Below are positions 1 to 11,746 of a DNA stretch of 64,000 nt, piece after piece (the first letter of the stretch is position 1; the number at the start of each line of letters is the position of its first letter). Under the pieces are notes generated by a model. The model was not told the DNA's origin and made no database searches. It saw only the letters and a list, made by a program, of their open reading frames with translations. Made by a program: the position numbers and the translations under genes. The stretch is from Pseudomonas sp. PDM14 (GTDB lineage Bacteria; Pseudomonadota; Gammaproteobacteria; Pseudomonadales; Pseudomonadaceae). Where the stretch lies: the NCBI RefSeq assembly GCF_014851905.1, contig NZ_JACVAQ010000002.1, positions 496,001 to 560,000 on the forward strand, written 5' to 3'.

Positions 1-1014
1 ACCCTGTTGGCCACGCAACCGCTGTCGCTGTTCATGCAACGCCGCGGACGCCGGCCGGGGCTGTTGCTGGGGGCTGCAGCCGGGATCAGCGGCGGCCTAC
101 TCAGCGCGCTCGGTGTGTGGCTGGCGGACTTCACCCTGTTCTGCCTCGGCGCCCTGCCCATCGGCATCTACCAGGCCTCGGCCACGTACTACCGCTTCGC
201 CGCACTGGAGGCGGTGGATGATGCGCACAAGGGCCGGGCAACCGCCTGGGTGATCGGCGGTGGCGTGTGCGCCGCGCTGCTCGCGCCGACGCTGACCCTG
301 TGGGCGCGCGGCCTGCTGGCTACGCCCTTCGTTGGCGCCTACCTGCTGATGGCCGTGCTCGCGGCACTGGCGCTGCTGCTGCTCACCACCTTGCGCGAAG
401 GCGCCCTGCCGGCACCCACCGGCGGCGGCTTGCGGATGCTCCGTGACCTGCTCGCCCGCCCGCCGATTCGCGCAGCGCTGGCGACCACCGCCATCGGCTA
501 TGGACTGATGGTTCTGGTGATGAACGCCACACCGCTGGCCATGAGCCTGTGCGGCCTGTCCCTGGAAGCCGGAGCGCAGGTAATCCAGTGGCACATGCTC
601 GGCATGTTCCTGCCGGCCTTCGTCGCCGGGCCATTGGTCGACCGTCTCGGCAGCCGGCGTGTGGCCTTCATCGGTATCGCGCTGCTCGCGGTCAGCGCCG
701 CGATTGCCCTGAGCGGGCAGGCGCACGGGCAGTTTCTGCTGTCCTCGTTCCTGCTCGGCATCGGCTGGAACCTGATGCTGGTGGCCGGCACCACCCTGCT
801 CGGCAGCGGCCACGCGCCCGCCGAACGCGGCCAGGCCCAGGGGCTGATGGAATTGGGGAACGGTGCGGTGGCGGCAGCTGCGTCATTCGCCTCGGGCGCG
901 CTGATCAGTACGGTCGGCTGGGCCCCGGTGAACATCGCCATGGTGCCGCTGCTGGTGCTGGCCGCGCTGGCATTGAGCGGCAAGGCCGCCCGGCCGCTGA
1001 CGCAGCCGGGCTGA
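1..1014 (+). CDS. MFS transporter, 5' end outside the window
   Basis: The reading frame is open from the first base, so the gene is cut by the window edge; the TTG at position 7 is not a credible start because it lies within a membrane segment. The 335 visible residues are dominated by hydrophobic helices with Gly/Ala-rich faces. A short basic loop (FMQRRGRRPG) at the beginning resembles the conserved cytoplasmic loop 2-3 of the major facilitator superfamily, and a second one (VDRLGSRR, about residue 211) fits the loop 8-9 repeat. About ten helices are visible, which suggests only the first two are missing. The substrate cannot be predicted. It ends 9 bp before the convergent diguanylate cyclase gene. 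In P. aeruginosa an MFS gene sits in the same general nfuA/cti neighbourhood, which supports an ordinary chromosomal context. Confidence 0.85.
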   Translation, partial: TLLATQPLSLFMQRRGRRPGLLLGAAAGISGGLLSALGVWLADFTLFCLGALPIGIYQASATYYRFAALEAVDDAHKGRATAWVIGGGVCAALLAPTLTLWARGLLATPFVGAYLLMAVLAALALLLLTTLREGALPAPTGGGLRMLRDLLARPPIRAALATTAIGYGLMVLVMNATPLAMSLCGLSLEAGAQVIQWHMLGMFLPAFVAGPLVDRLGSRRVAFIGIALLAVSAAIALSGQAHGQFLLSSFLLGIGWNLMLVAGTTLLGSGHAPAERGQAQGLMELGNGAVAAAASFASGALISTVGWAPVNIAMVPLLVLAALALSGKAARPLTQPG

Positions 1015-1022
1015 ACGACGCC

Positions 1023-1979
1023 TCAGGCGCCGTGGACGCTGACCTGGTTGCGGCCGTTGCGCTTGGAGTTGTACAGGGCGTGGTCGGCCCACTCGATCAG
1101 CTGCTTGTGGTCGTTGCTGCTCTGCGCCAGATCGGCGACACCGAGGCTGATGGTGAACGGAATCGTCTGACCTTCGTAGCTGACCTTGAGGTTCTCCACG
1201 GCCTGCCGCAGACGCTCGGCGAACAGGCGCGCGCCGGCACTGTCGACGTCCGGCAGGAGCACGACGAACTCCTCGCCGCCGTAACGCCCGGCGATATCGG
1301 TGTCACGAATTTCCTGGCGCACCACGTCGGCGACCGCTTGGATGACCTTGTCACCGGCCGGGTGGCCGTAGGTGTCGTTGACCTTCTTGAAGTGGTCGAT
1401 ATCGAAGATCACCAGCGACGCTGTGCTGCCGTAGCGACGATGACGCGAGTACTCGCGCTTGAGCTCTTCTTCCCAATGGCCACGGTTGTTCAGGCCGGTC
1501 AGGCGGTCGGTGCGCGACAGGTGCTTGAGCTGGTTGTTGGCCGACTGCAGCTGGTGCTTGTTGACCGCCACGTCGGTCACGTCATAGATGATCAGGCAGA
1601 CGTGCTCGATCTGGCTGTTGGTCGCCTGCAGCGGCAGGATCGTGGTGTTCTGATACATGAAATCTTCCTGGCCGGTGATCGGCTGGTAGTTCTTGAACCG
1701 CACCAGGTAAGGTCGCTGCTCCCAGATGGTGAAGGCCGGCGTGCCGAGGGTGACCACGCTTTCCACCTTGTGCCGGAACCAGGCCTCCTCGACCTCGGGG
1801 AACAGGCTGAAGAAGGACTTCTGCACCGCGTCCTCGGGCGTGCGCCCGGAGCGGTTCTCCATGAAGCTGTTCCACACTTCCACGCGGTAATTACGGTCGA
1901 GCACCACCACGCCGACGTCGATGCTCTGCACGATCGCCAGCAGCCAGTGAAACTCGTTGAGGTCCATGTTCTCGGCCAT
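1023..1979 (-). CDS. PAS-GGDEF diguanylate cyclase
   Basis: A 318-residue cytoplasmic protein predicted to make cyclic di-GMP from two GTP. Residues about 10-135 resemble a PAS sensor fold (VVVLDRNYRVEVWN at the start). A coiled linker (KHQLQSANNQLKHLSRTD) leads into the GGDEF domain at about 155-318. The active-site motif is GGEEF at 234-238, an accepted active variant. An RxxD inhibitory site (R225-D228) lies five residues upstream, so product inhibition is likely. No membrane segment or signal peptide is seen. It starts 3 bp after the stop codon of the upstream response-regulator gene, with a GGGATG ribosome site inside that gene's end, so the two are translationally linked. The PAS ligand is unknown. 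Confidence 0.92.
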   Translation of the reverse strand: MAENMDLNEFHWLLAIVQSIDVGVVVLDRNYRVEVWNSFMENRSGRTPEDAVQKSFFSLFPEVEEAWFRHKVESVVTLGTPAFTIWEQRPYLVRFKNYQPITGQEDFMYQNTTILPLQATNSQIEHVCLIIYDVTDVAVNKHQLQSANNQLKHLSRTDRLTGLNNRGHWEEELKREYSRHRRYGSTASLVIFDIDHFKKVNDTYGHPAGDKVIQAVADVVRQEIRDTDIAGRYGGEEFVVLLPDVDSAGARLFAERLRQAVENLKVSYEGQTIPFTISLGVADLAQSSNDHKQLIEWADHALYNSKRNGRNQVSVHGA

Positions 1980-1982
1980 GCG

Positions 1983-2978
1983 TCATCCCATCAGGTAGGC
2001 GAGTTTGTTGGTCAGCAGTGGCACCGAGTCTTCGGTGAACAGCAGCAACAGATCGAAATGGATGTCGTGCCCCTCGATGCTGTAGCTGATTTCTACTGCC
2101 AGGGTCTTCTGCCAGCGCTGCTGGTTGAGGCGGATCAGCTCATCGATGGAGGCGTGCTCGCCAAGAATCTGCGGGTGGCCCTGGGAGAACTTCACGTTGA
2201 CCTGCTCGGCGATGCCGCTGAGGCAGGCGCCGATCAGCACGCTGGACATGTCCAGGAGCATTTCCATCGAGGAATAGTCCTGCTCGCGCCAGTGCATCAG
2301 CTTGGCCATGTCGGCCACTTCCGAGTCGTGGAAGATCAGCAGCGCTTCGCCGCAGATGCCACCGCCGATGTAGCCCTGGCACACGGCGGTGAGGTTGCCG
2401 CCGCTCTGCGCATCGGCCAGGGCCATGTGCAGTTCGCCGACTTCGAGAATATTTACGTTGGGTACCGGCAGTTGCACGAACACCCCGAGCACCCGCGCCA
2501 GCAGCGCCGCGGCGCGGCCCATGGCGACGTTGATCACCTCGCGGAAGGCATCGCGGAAGCTGACGCTCGGCTCGGTGAGCGCACCGCGGGGTTCGGCGCG
2601 CTCGCCGCTGGAGAGCAGGTCGAGGTCGATCAGGGTCTGGCGCAGCAGCGCCGGATCGGCCGGCTTCTTCAGGAAGGCCAGGGCCCCTAGTTCGGTGACG
2701 CGGCGCACCGCTTCGTCCTGCACGTCACCGGAGACCACGATGACCTTGCAGCGCAGGCCTTCGGCCTTGATCGCCGCCAGCACGCCATAGCCGTCGAGCT
2801 CGGGCATGGTCAGGTCGAGAAGCACCAGGTCAATGCCACCCTGGCGGATCAGGTCGAGCCCTTCCTGACCGTTGCCGGCCTGACTGACGGTAACCGGCCA
2901 GTCCGCGGGCAAGGCGCGCAGCAATTGCTTGCGGGCCATGCCTGAGTCGTCGCAGATGAGCAAGGAAAGATCCGGCAT
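1983..2978 (-). CDS. Response regulator: REC plus CheC/CheX-like domain
   Basis: A 331-residue protein. The N-terminal receiver domain (residues about 4-120) has the acidic pair DD at 10-11, phospho-acceptor D55 (LLDLTMPE) and the KKP switch lysine. Residues about 140-331 resemble the CheC/CheX/FliY phosphatase family: EVIN followed by a small-residue helix (MGRAAALLA) matches the ExxN phosphatase signature once, and the second half (MEMLLDMSSVLIGA) is a degenerate copy lacking the Asn. ATG at 2978 is preferred over TTG at 2984 because it follows GAGGG at good spacing. It is first in a two-gene operon with the diguanylate cyclase, so a phospho-signal may be passed to c-di-GMP synthesis or removed from another CheY-like protein; that is inference. 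Confidence 0.85.
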   Translation of the reverse strand: MPDLSLLICDDSGMARKQLLRALPADWPVTVSQAGNGQEGLDLIRQGGIDLVLLDLTMPELDGYGVLAAIKAEGLRCKVIVVSGDVQDEAVRRVTELGALAFLKKPADPALLRQTLIDLDLLSSGERAEPRGALTEPSVSFRDAFREVINVAMGRAAALLARVLGVFVQLPVPNVNILEVGELHMALADAQSGGNLTAVCQGYIGGGICGEALLIFHDSEVADMAKLMHWREQDYSSMEMLLDMSSVLIGACLSGIAEQVNVKFSQGHPQILGEHASIDELIRLNQQRWQKTLAVEISYSIEGHDIHFDLLLLFTEDSVPLLTNKLAYLMG

Positions 2979-3190
2979 TGCCAAAAACCCTCATGACTTC
3001 CGGGAAAGATACGCCGCCTTGGCTTTTTCTTGTGGGTTTCGAGTCCGGCAGAGGCAGAAGGTTGCCGAATCGAACGAGGCAGTCGCAAAAGCGCGATAAG
3101 GAAACATTATTTCCGCGCCAGCGCCATAGCAAAGTGCCATTACCGCAGCGATATAGCGAGCTTTTGCGAAGAAACGCAAATTTCAGAAAC
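2979..3190. other. Intergenic region, no gene seen
   Basis: About 210 bp between the response-regulator start and the nfuA terminator hairpin. It must hold the promoter of the minus-strand two-gene operon and is AT-richer than its surroundings. I could not settle on a promoter with good -35 and -10 boxes. Short open frames here have no codon bias or ribosome site worth reporting. Confidence 0.6.
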
Positions 3191-3218
3191 GCCAAGGGCG
3201 ACCGAAGTCGCCCTTGGC
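3191..3218 (-). terminator. Intrinsic terminator of nfuA
   Basis: Perfect 12-bp inverted repeat (GCCAAGGGCGAC and its complement) around a CGAA-type tetraloop, 28 bp after the nfuA stop codon. On the minus strand it is followed by the T-rich stretch GTTTCTGAAATTT. Confidence 0.8.
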
Positions 3219-3246
3219 AGAACCGTCTGCACGTATGAACGCCGGC

Positions 3247-3831
3247 TCAGTAGTAGGCGTTTTCACGCACGCTGTGGTCGGTGACGTCGCGTACGCCCTT
3301 GAGCTCCGGAATGCGCTCAAGCAGGGTTTTCTCGATGCCTTCCTTGAGCGTCAGGTCGGCCTGGCCGCAACCCTGGCAACCGCCGCCGAACTGCAGCACG
3401 GCGATGCCTTCGTCGACCACGTCGATCAGCGTGACCTGGCCGCCATGGCTGGCCAGACCGGGATTGATCTCGGTTTGCAGGTAGTAGTTGATGCGCTCGG
3501 TGATCGGGCTGTCTTCGTTGACCATCGGCACCTTGGCGTTCGGTGCCTTGATGGTCAGCTGGCCGCCCATGCGGTCGGTGGCGTAGTCGACCACGGCGTC
3601 TTCGAGAAACGGCTCGCTGACGGCATCGATCCAGGCGGTAAAGCTAGCCAGGGCCAGGGCGGTGTCTTCCGCCTTCTGCTCGCCTGGCTTGCAATAGGCG
3701 ATGCAGGTTTCCGCGTACTGGGTACCCGGCTGGGTGATGAACACGCGAATGCCGATCCCGGTGGTGTTCTGCTTGCTCAGCAGATCAGCCAGGTAGTCGT
3801 GGGCAGCTTCGGTAATGGTGATGGTGCTCAT
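3247..3831 (-). CDS. nfuA: Fe-S biogenesis protein NfuA
   Basis: A 194-residue protein that carries and delivers 4Fe-4S clusters to client apoproteins. The N-terminal half is a degenerate A-type (IscA-like) domain, in which the cluster-binding cysteines are not in the usual arrangement. The C-terminal Nfu domain (about 105-194) holds the essential CxxC, C152 and C155, in GGCQGCG; two monomers share one cluster through these. ATG at 3831 is chosen because GAGGAGTTGCC precedes it and the length then matches the family; the longer frame from a TTG at 3846 only adds five residues. It is monocistronic, with a strong hairpin behind it and an IscR-like palindrome 56-74 bp upstream. Confidence 0.97.
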   Translation of the reverse strand: MSTITITEAAHDYLADLLSKQNTTGIGIRVFITQPGTQYAETCIAYCKPGEQKAEDTALALASFTAWIDAVSEPFLEDAVVDYATDRMGGQLTIKAPNAKVPMVNEDSPITERINYYLQTEINPGLASHGGQVTLIDVVDEGIAVLQFGGGCQGCGQADLTLKEGIEKTLLERIPELKGVRDVTDHSVRENAYY

Positions 3832-3886
3832 GGCAACTCCTCGCAAACATGGGCGCAGTGTACGCCAGTCGCCCCCATGGATAAAG

Positions 3887-3905
3887 TCCTAGTAATTTAG
3901 TAGGA
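3887..3905 (-). promoter_or_regulatory. Candidate IscR-type operator upstream of nfuA
   Basis: An imperfect palindrome TCCTAGTAATTTAGTAGGA lies 56-74 bp upstream of the nfuA start. On the minus strand its core ACTAAATTA matches the centre of the IscR type 1 motif (GACT-AAATT-AGTC), but the flanks (T for G, and weak outer ATA/TAT) do not match well. IscR control of Fe-S assembly genes, including nfuA, is established in related bacteria; the assignment here is by resemblance only. Confidence 0.45.
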
Positions 3906-3950
3906 ATAGATCGCGACAAGCGGAACCGGTCTGGCTCCGCCCGTTCGGCG

Positions 3951-6236
3951 TCACAGGTTCTTGTAGCGGTTCATGTCCAGCACGCCCGCCTCGACCGGTT
4001 CGGTCTCCTCGATGTAGCGGCTGAGGTCATGGAAGTAGAACCAGAACTGTGGATGGCTGCGGCGGATGCCCCAGCGCTCGACCACCTGGTCGAACGCCGC
4101 TTGATCGCGTACCTGCTCCATGGCCGCGACGAACGCCGGCACGTCCTGCGCGGCGATGTTGAACATGAAGTTCGGGTAGCTGGTGAGCACGCCCGGGTAG
4201 ATGGTCAGCGTGTCCAGGCCCTTCTGGTAGCGCAGCGATTCACCGGTCATGAAGGCGACGTTACTGTGCGCGCGGTTGCGCAGCATGCTGTAGACCGCGC
4301 GTTTGCCGTTCGGCAGCTCGATGCGCAGCAGGGTCGACTCCGGCAGTTGCGTGATCACCTTGAGCCCCGCCGCAGGGCGGCCCGGCAGGCGGCTCAGCGC
4401 CTGCTCGGCACTGCGCTGCAGCGGCGAAAGGCCGTTGCGGTAACAGTGCGCGCCCTGGCAACGGTTGATCGGGTCCGGCGCGGCATTCAGCCCGTCGTAG
4501 CGCTGGATCAGCGCGTTGGCGAAGGCCCGCTTGGGATCGCCGGCCGGCCACTTGAAGCCAGTCGGCGTATCGACGTCGATCGCCTGGTAGTCCATCCACA
4601 CCTTGAGCTTGCCGCTGTTCTGGTACCAGTCGTCGAGGTAGCCCTGGCGGGTTTCCGGCGGCATCAGGCGGAGGAAATTCTGCTCGGCGCCGTTGCGGAT
4701 CAGGTCGAAGTACAGGCGCGTCTGCGCCTGGTGCGAGACGTTGCCGAACACGTCGAAGTTGACCACCAATTGGTAGTAGGTGCGCTCCAACAGCGGGTAG
4801 TCCATCAGCCACAGGGTCTGCGGGATCTCGCCGATCAGGCCCTTGCGCACCATGGCGCTGTCGAAGTGGCGGTAGATCGACAGCAGCGCGTTGTCGTTGC
4901 CGGCCCACAGGGTCGACCAGCTCGGTGCCGGCGCATCGGCGTAGGCGTCCTGGCGCAGGTCTTCATAGGCGTTGCGCTTGTCGCGGTAGCTGTGCCACAG
5001 GCCCAGCACGTCGCCGATGTCGTCCAGCTGGCCGGGCATCGCCAGCAACGGCGTGGCGGCTTCGCGGTACTTGGCATCGGTCAGGTAGAGGTCGTGCGCG
5101 GGGTCCTGGAACAGCGCCCAGAAGTTGTCGCGGATCACGTCGGTGGCGATCTGCCCGCGGCACACGGGGCCGCGAATGAAGGTGCGCACGAAGTACTCGG
5201 CGTTATCCAGCATGAACTGGTAGCGCGCCTGGGGCGGAATAGCCGCGAAGGTCTCGAACGGGTTGGCGCGGCGCTGCAGGCCATAGCCCGGCACCTTGTC
5301 GGTGGTCCAGTCGCTGGCGAAGAACAGCTCGTTGACCCGCGCCAGCTTCTGCGGGCTGAGCGCATAGGTAATGTGCGTCTTGTGCACGATCACGCCCTGG
5401 ATCGGCAGCAGGCGGTAATAGAAGTCGCTACCCGGATCGTCATTGGGGCGGCGCGTGGCAATCGGGTCGATCGGCTTGCCGCTCGGCGTGCGTGAACGCA
5501 CCAGCTGGAAGAAATGCCCGCGCTCGCCACCTTCGAAATACAGGTGGGCAAGGAACAGGTGCTCGAACAGCCAGCGGCCGACCAGCACCTCCCGCGCGCC
5601 CGGCGCGTTGAGCAGCTTTTCCCAGGTGGCGACCTGCATCTGCTCCGCGGCACTGGCCTGCAGCACCGTAGCATCGACCGGCGCGCCCTGGGCCAGCCAC
5701 TGCTGCACGGTAGCGTATTCGGCATCGCTCAGGCCGGTGACGGCGAACGGCATGCCGGCATGGGCGAACTTCTTCGCGTAGGCGTCGAACTCGCCCGGCA
5801 GCGGGCACTGGTTCTCGCGGTCGATGGCAATGTTCAGGTCGGCTGGCAGCTTGGCGTTGGCTTCAGGCGGGTTGGCCCGGCCCAGCTCGAGCATGCGTGC
5901 CATCAGCGCGGCCTGCGCGCCCTGGGGGTCGAGCACCGAAGTGAAGCCCTTGCGCCGCCAGGCCTCTTCGCCTTGGGCATCGATGAACAGCCGCGTGGTC
6001 GCCTCGGCCTTGGTGCGCGCGCCGTCATACACCGGCACCTTGCTCGCACCACGCAGAATGCCTTCGTCACCGCCCAGGTTGAGCTGGCACGGTGCGTCGT
6101 AGCAGGCGTGGCAGGCCACGCACTTCTGCGTGAGGATCGGCTGGATATCGCGGCTGTAGGACAGTGCCTCGGCGCCCGGAGCAGACGCGCAGAACAGCGA
6201 GAGGAGGAATACGACGGCAAGTCCCTGGCGCAACAT
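3951..6236 (-). CDS. cti: Fatty acid cis/trans isomerase
   Basis: A 761-residue periplasmic haem protein that converts cis-unsaturated acyl chains of membrane phospholipids directly to trans, a rapid solvent and heat stress response known in Pseudomonas and Vibrio. A signal peptide occupies residues 1 to about 23 (hydrophobic core AVVFLLSLFCASA). It is followed by the cytochrome c type haem motif C39-V-A-C42-H43 and a second CYDAPCQ pair typical of Cti. The start at 6236 places the signal peptide at the N-terminus and has AGGAT upstream; a longer frame to 6323 would bury it. It is divergent from metH across 161 bp. Haem attachment would depend on the Ccm proteins encoded later in this window. 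Confidence 0.96.
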   Translation of the reverse strand: MLRQGLAVVFLLSLFCASAPGAEALSYSRDIQPILTQKCVACHACYDAPCQLNLGGDEGILRGASKVPVYDGARTKAEATTRLFIDAQGEEAWRRKGFTSVLDPQGAQAALMARMLELGRANPPEANAKLPADLNIAIDRENQCPLPGEFDAYAKKFAHAGMPFAVTGLSDAEYATVQQWLAQGAPVDATVLQASAAEQMQVATWEKLLNAPGAREVLVGRWLFEHLFLAHLYFEGGERGHFFQLVRSRTPSGKPIDPIATRRPNDDPGSDFYYRLLPIQGVIVHKTHITYALSPQKLARVNELFFASDWTTDKVPGYGLQRRANPFETFAAIPPQARYQFMLDNAEYFVRTFIRGPVCRGQIATDVIRDNFWALFQDPAHDLYLTDAKYREAATPLLAMPGQLDDIGDVLGLWHSYRDKRNAYEDLRQDAYADAPAPSWSTLWAGNDNALLSIYRHFDSAMVRKGLIGEIPQTLWLMDYPLLERTYYQLVVNFDVFGNVSHQAQTRLYFDLIRNGAEQNFLRLMPPETRQGYLDDWYQNSGKLKVWMDYQAIDVDTPTGFKWPAGDPKRAFANALIQRYDGLNAAPDPINRCQGAHCYRNGLSPLQRSAEQALSRLPGRPAAGLKVITQLPESTLLRIELPNGKRAVYSMLRNRAHSNVAFMTGESLRYQKGLDTLTIYPGVLTSYPNFMFNIAAQDVPAFVAAMEQVRDQAAFDQVVERWGIRRSHPQFWFYFHDLSRYIEETEPVEAGVLDMNRYKNL

Positions 6237-6295
6237 GGAGCGATCCTGAGTGGAATGAGCGGCGATTCTAGCGTTGTGAGGCGCACCTCGACCAA

Positions 6296-6312
6296 CATGA
6301 ATGAAATTCATG
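6296..6312 (+). promoter_or_regulatory. Candidate MetR operator for metH
   Basis: A perfect inverted repeat CATGAATGAAATTCATG, about 86-102 bp before metH. Its inner part is TGAA-N5-TTCA, the exact consensus described for the LysR-type activator MetR in enterobacteria, which activates metH and metE. A plausible -10 (TATCAT, 6350-6355) with no good -35 lies downstream, as expected for an activated promoter. The palindrome also sits in the divergent cti upstream region. Confidence 0.6.
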
Positions 6313-6397
6313 CACTGGCCCACCCCGCTGCACAGGGCCGGTGCTTTGCTATCATCGCCACCCTTTTGTGTGCCTTCGTTTCCTCCAGGTGTCCCCC

Positions 6398-10108
<3,711 letters not shown>

Positions 10109-10133
10109 GGACTGGCCAGAGCCTGGGGCAATG

Positions 10134-10164
10134 AGGGTGGAAACTGCTGCGCGGCTTCCACCCT
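10134..10164. repeat. Hairpin element after metH
   Basis: A 9-bp perfect stem AGGGTGGAA/TTCCACCCT closes a 13-nt loop that itself contains GC-rich pairing. It resembles the dispersed GGGTGGAAAACG-type hairpin repeats seen in many Pseudomonas intergenic regions. No T-tract follows, so termination is uncertain; it may protect the 3' end of metH mRNA. Confidence 0.5.
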
Positions 10165-10223
10165 ACTTGACCGACGCCCCGATCAGCGCCTAGACCTTGC
10201 AGAGCCTCACCTCAGGAACGTCC

Positions 10224-10877
10224 ATGTCTCCCGCCACCTATGTCACCCGCCATCCCTCCGCCGGCCTGCTGTTCGTGCAGTTGCTCGGCGTGCTGCTCTA
10301 CCCCTGGATGGAGGACACGCCAATCGGTCGCGCGCTGTTCGGTGCCTTCGGCCTGGTGGTGCTGGGGCTGGCGCTGCATGTGGTCAAGCGCAGTGCCGCG
10401 CAGACCTGGATCGCCGTGCTGCTGGCGGTACTGGTGCTGATGCTGTCGTTGATCGATGCGCTGATGCCCAGCCTGTTCCTCGAGTGGCTGATCGCGATAC
10501 TCGAGGCGGCGTTCTACTTCTATGCCGCGACCGCGCTGATCATCTACATGAACAAGGACCAGCACGCGACCACCGACGAGCTGTATGCCGCCGGCGCGAC
10601 CTTCACCCTGCTCGCCTGGGCTTTCGCCCACCTCTACACCTTCTGCCAGCTGCTGATCCCTGGCAGCTTCGCCGCGATGATCGAGCCGCAGGCCGCACGC
10701 AGCTGGATGGAACTGCTGTTCCTCAGCTTCACCACCCTCTCCGGCGTCGGCCTGGGCGATATCGTGCCGATCACGCCGATGGCCCGCTCGCTGGTGATGA
10801 TCGAGGAGTTCGCCGGGGTGATGTACCTGGCGCTGGTGGTGTCGCGGCTGATCGCGCTGACGGTGATCAAGCGCTAA
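10224..10877 (+). CDS. Two-TM potassium channel-like membrane protein
   Basis: A 217-residue inner-membrane protein with about six hydrophobic segments. The C-terminal part has a pore-like loop, LSFTTLSGVGLGDIVP, resembling the TVGYGD selectivity filter of ion-channel family proteins, with the filter read as GVGLGD. The last helix (EEFAGVMYLALVVSRLIAL) fits the inner pore helix. The filter differs from canonical TxGYG, so ion selectivity is uncertain. ATG at 10224 has CAGGAACGTCC upstream; an in-frame TTG at 10197 has no ribosome site. It stands alone between metH and a bidirectional terminator. The function is inferred only from the pore motif. Confidence 0.75.
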   Translation: MSPATYVTRHPSAGLLFVQLLGVLLYPWMEDTPIGRALFGAFGLVVLGLALHVVKRSAAQTWIAVLLAVLVLMLSLIDALMPSLFLEWLIAILEAAFYFYAATALIIYMNKDQHATTDELYAAGATFTLLAWAFAHLYTFCQLLIPGSFAAMIEPQAARSWMELLFLSFTTLSGVGLGDIVPITPMARSLVMIEEFAGVMYLALVVSRLIALTVIKR

Positions 10878-10931
10878 GCGTTAGCTTGGGATCATTCGTA
10901 GGGGAAGCGCCCTCGCCGGCTGTTCAGGAAT

Positions 10932-10958
10932 AAAAAGCCCGCAGATGCGGGCTTTTTT
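10932..10958. terminator. Bidirectional intrinsic terminator
   Basis: The stem AAAAAGCCCGC/GCGGGCTTTTTT around loop AGAT has an A-tract on one side and a T-tract on the other. It serves the channel gene (+) and the convergent exported-protein gene (-). Confidence 0.92.
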
Positions 10959-10975
10959 CGTGGCGACTCAGCGGC

Positions 10976-11521
10976 TCACTTCTTCACCTCGAAGTCGCGG
11001 CCCCACAGGCGGATCGACTGCACGCCCTCGACCGGGCCCTCGAAGACGAATTTCTGCCGCACGCCGGTCTTCGCCGGGATGGTCACGTCGTCGGGATTGA
11101 GCAGGCCCGGCAGCGGCGCACTGGAATAGCCTTCCTGATCGATGGCCAGCAAGGCGCCGGTCTGGCGCAGGTTGATCAGGCGCAGTGGCTTTTCCGTGGT
11201 GTTCTTGAAGCCGAGCAAGGCGTTCAGGCTGCCATCCTCGGCGGTCTCGACCTTGAGCAGCTGCACGCTGACCTGGCCATCGAGCTGCTCCAGGCTGGAG
11301 ACGACGATCGAACCGTCGCTGCCCTGGGCTGACTCACGGCCCTCGGTGACGCCATCCGTCACGCCGCCCAGCAGGTTCTTGCCCGCCGAAATCGCCGAGG
11401 ACACGGCCGCCTTGGCGGAATCCTTGATCGCACTCGGGTCGGTTGCCGCTTCATCGGCAAAGGCGCTCGGCACGCCGAGTGCGAGGGCCAGGGCGATGGC
11501 CAGCGGTGAAATCCTGTTCAT
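10976..11521 (-). CDS. Exported hypothetical protein
   Basis: A 181-residue protein with a clear signal peptide (residues 1 to about 22, AIALALALGVPSAFADE), so it is probably periplasmic. The region 30-60 is Ala/Ser/Gly-rich and helical. From about 70 on there is a beta-rich domain with pattern VQLLKVETAEDGSLNALLGFKN and a C-terminal SIRLWGRDFEVKK, reminiscent of an immunoglobulin-like fold, but I do not recognise the family. The start at 11521 is set by AGGAG at good spacing and by the signal peptide; the frame upstream has no credible coding character. It is convergent with the channel gene and divergent from osmE. Pseudomonas genomes carry homologues, to my recollection, without a known role. 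Confidence 0.8.
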   Translation of the reverse strand: MNRISPLAIALALALGVPSAFADEAATDPSAIKDSAKAAVSSAISAGKNLLGGVTDGVTEGRESAQGSDGSIVVSSLEQLDGQVSVQLLKVETAEDGSLNALLGFKNTTEKPLRLINLRQTGALLAIDQEGYSSAPLPGLLNPDDVTIPAKTGVRQKFVFEGPVEGVQSIRLWGRDFEVKK

Positions 11522-11746
11522 GATCGTACTCCTGTCATGGCGACGGCTAAGAGGCGCACAGATTGACCGCAGGCCGCGGAAAAAGCGAGGTGACGAAGGC
11601 GGATTTGCCGGCTGGCTAACGATTTTCCCGCCTGCGCTCCGCCCCATGCGAATGACTGGAAGCCCACGCAAAAACATCGAACTCCGGCGACGGGCAAAAG
11701 CTCCAAGCAATACGGGCCAGTCCGGCTCATTCGACGGAGCGAAACC
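11522..11746. other. Divergent promoter region, no gene seen
   Basis: 225 bp between two outward-facing genes, the exported protein (-) and osmE (+). It must hold both promoters. I saw no operator palindrome and could not fix -10 boxes with confidence. Confidence 0.5.

Noticed and set aside
549..2690. Very long plus-strand open frame (713 codons) across the transporter and regulator genes
   Set aside because: It is antisense to two well-supported genes and in another frame of the first. Its His/Val/Asp/Gln-rich composition is typical of the complement of GC-rich coding DNA.
6237..6397. Cobalamin riboswitch before metH
   Set aside because: The B12-box GCCACTG-type core and the needed stems were not found in this 161-bp leader.
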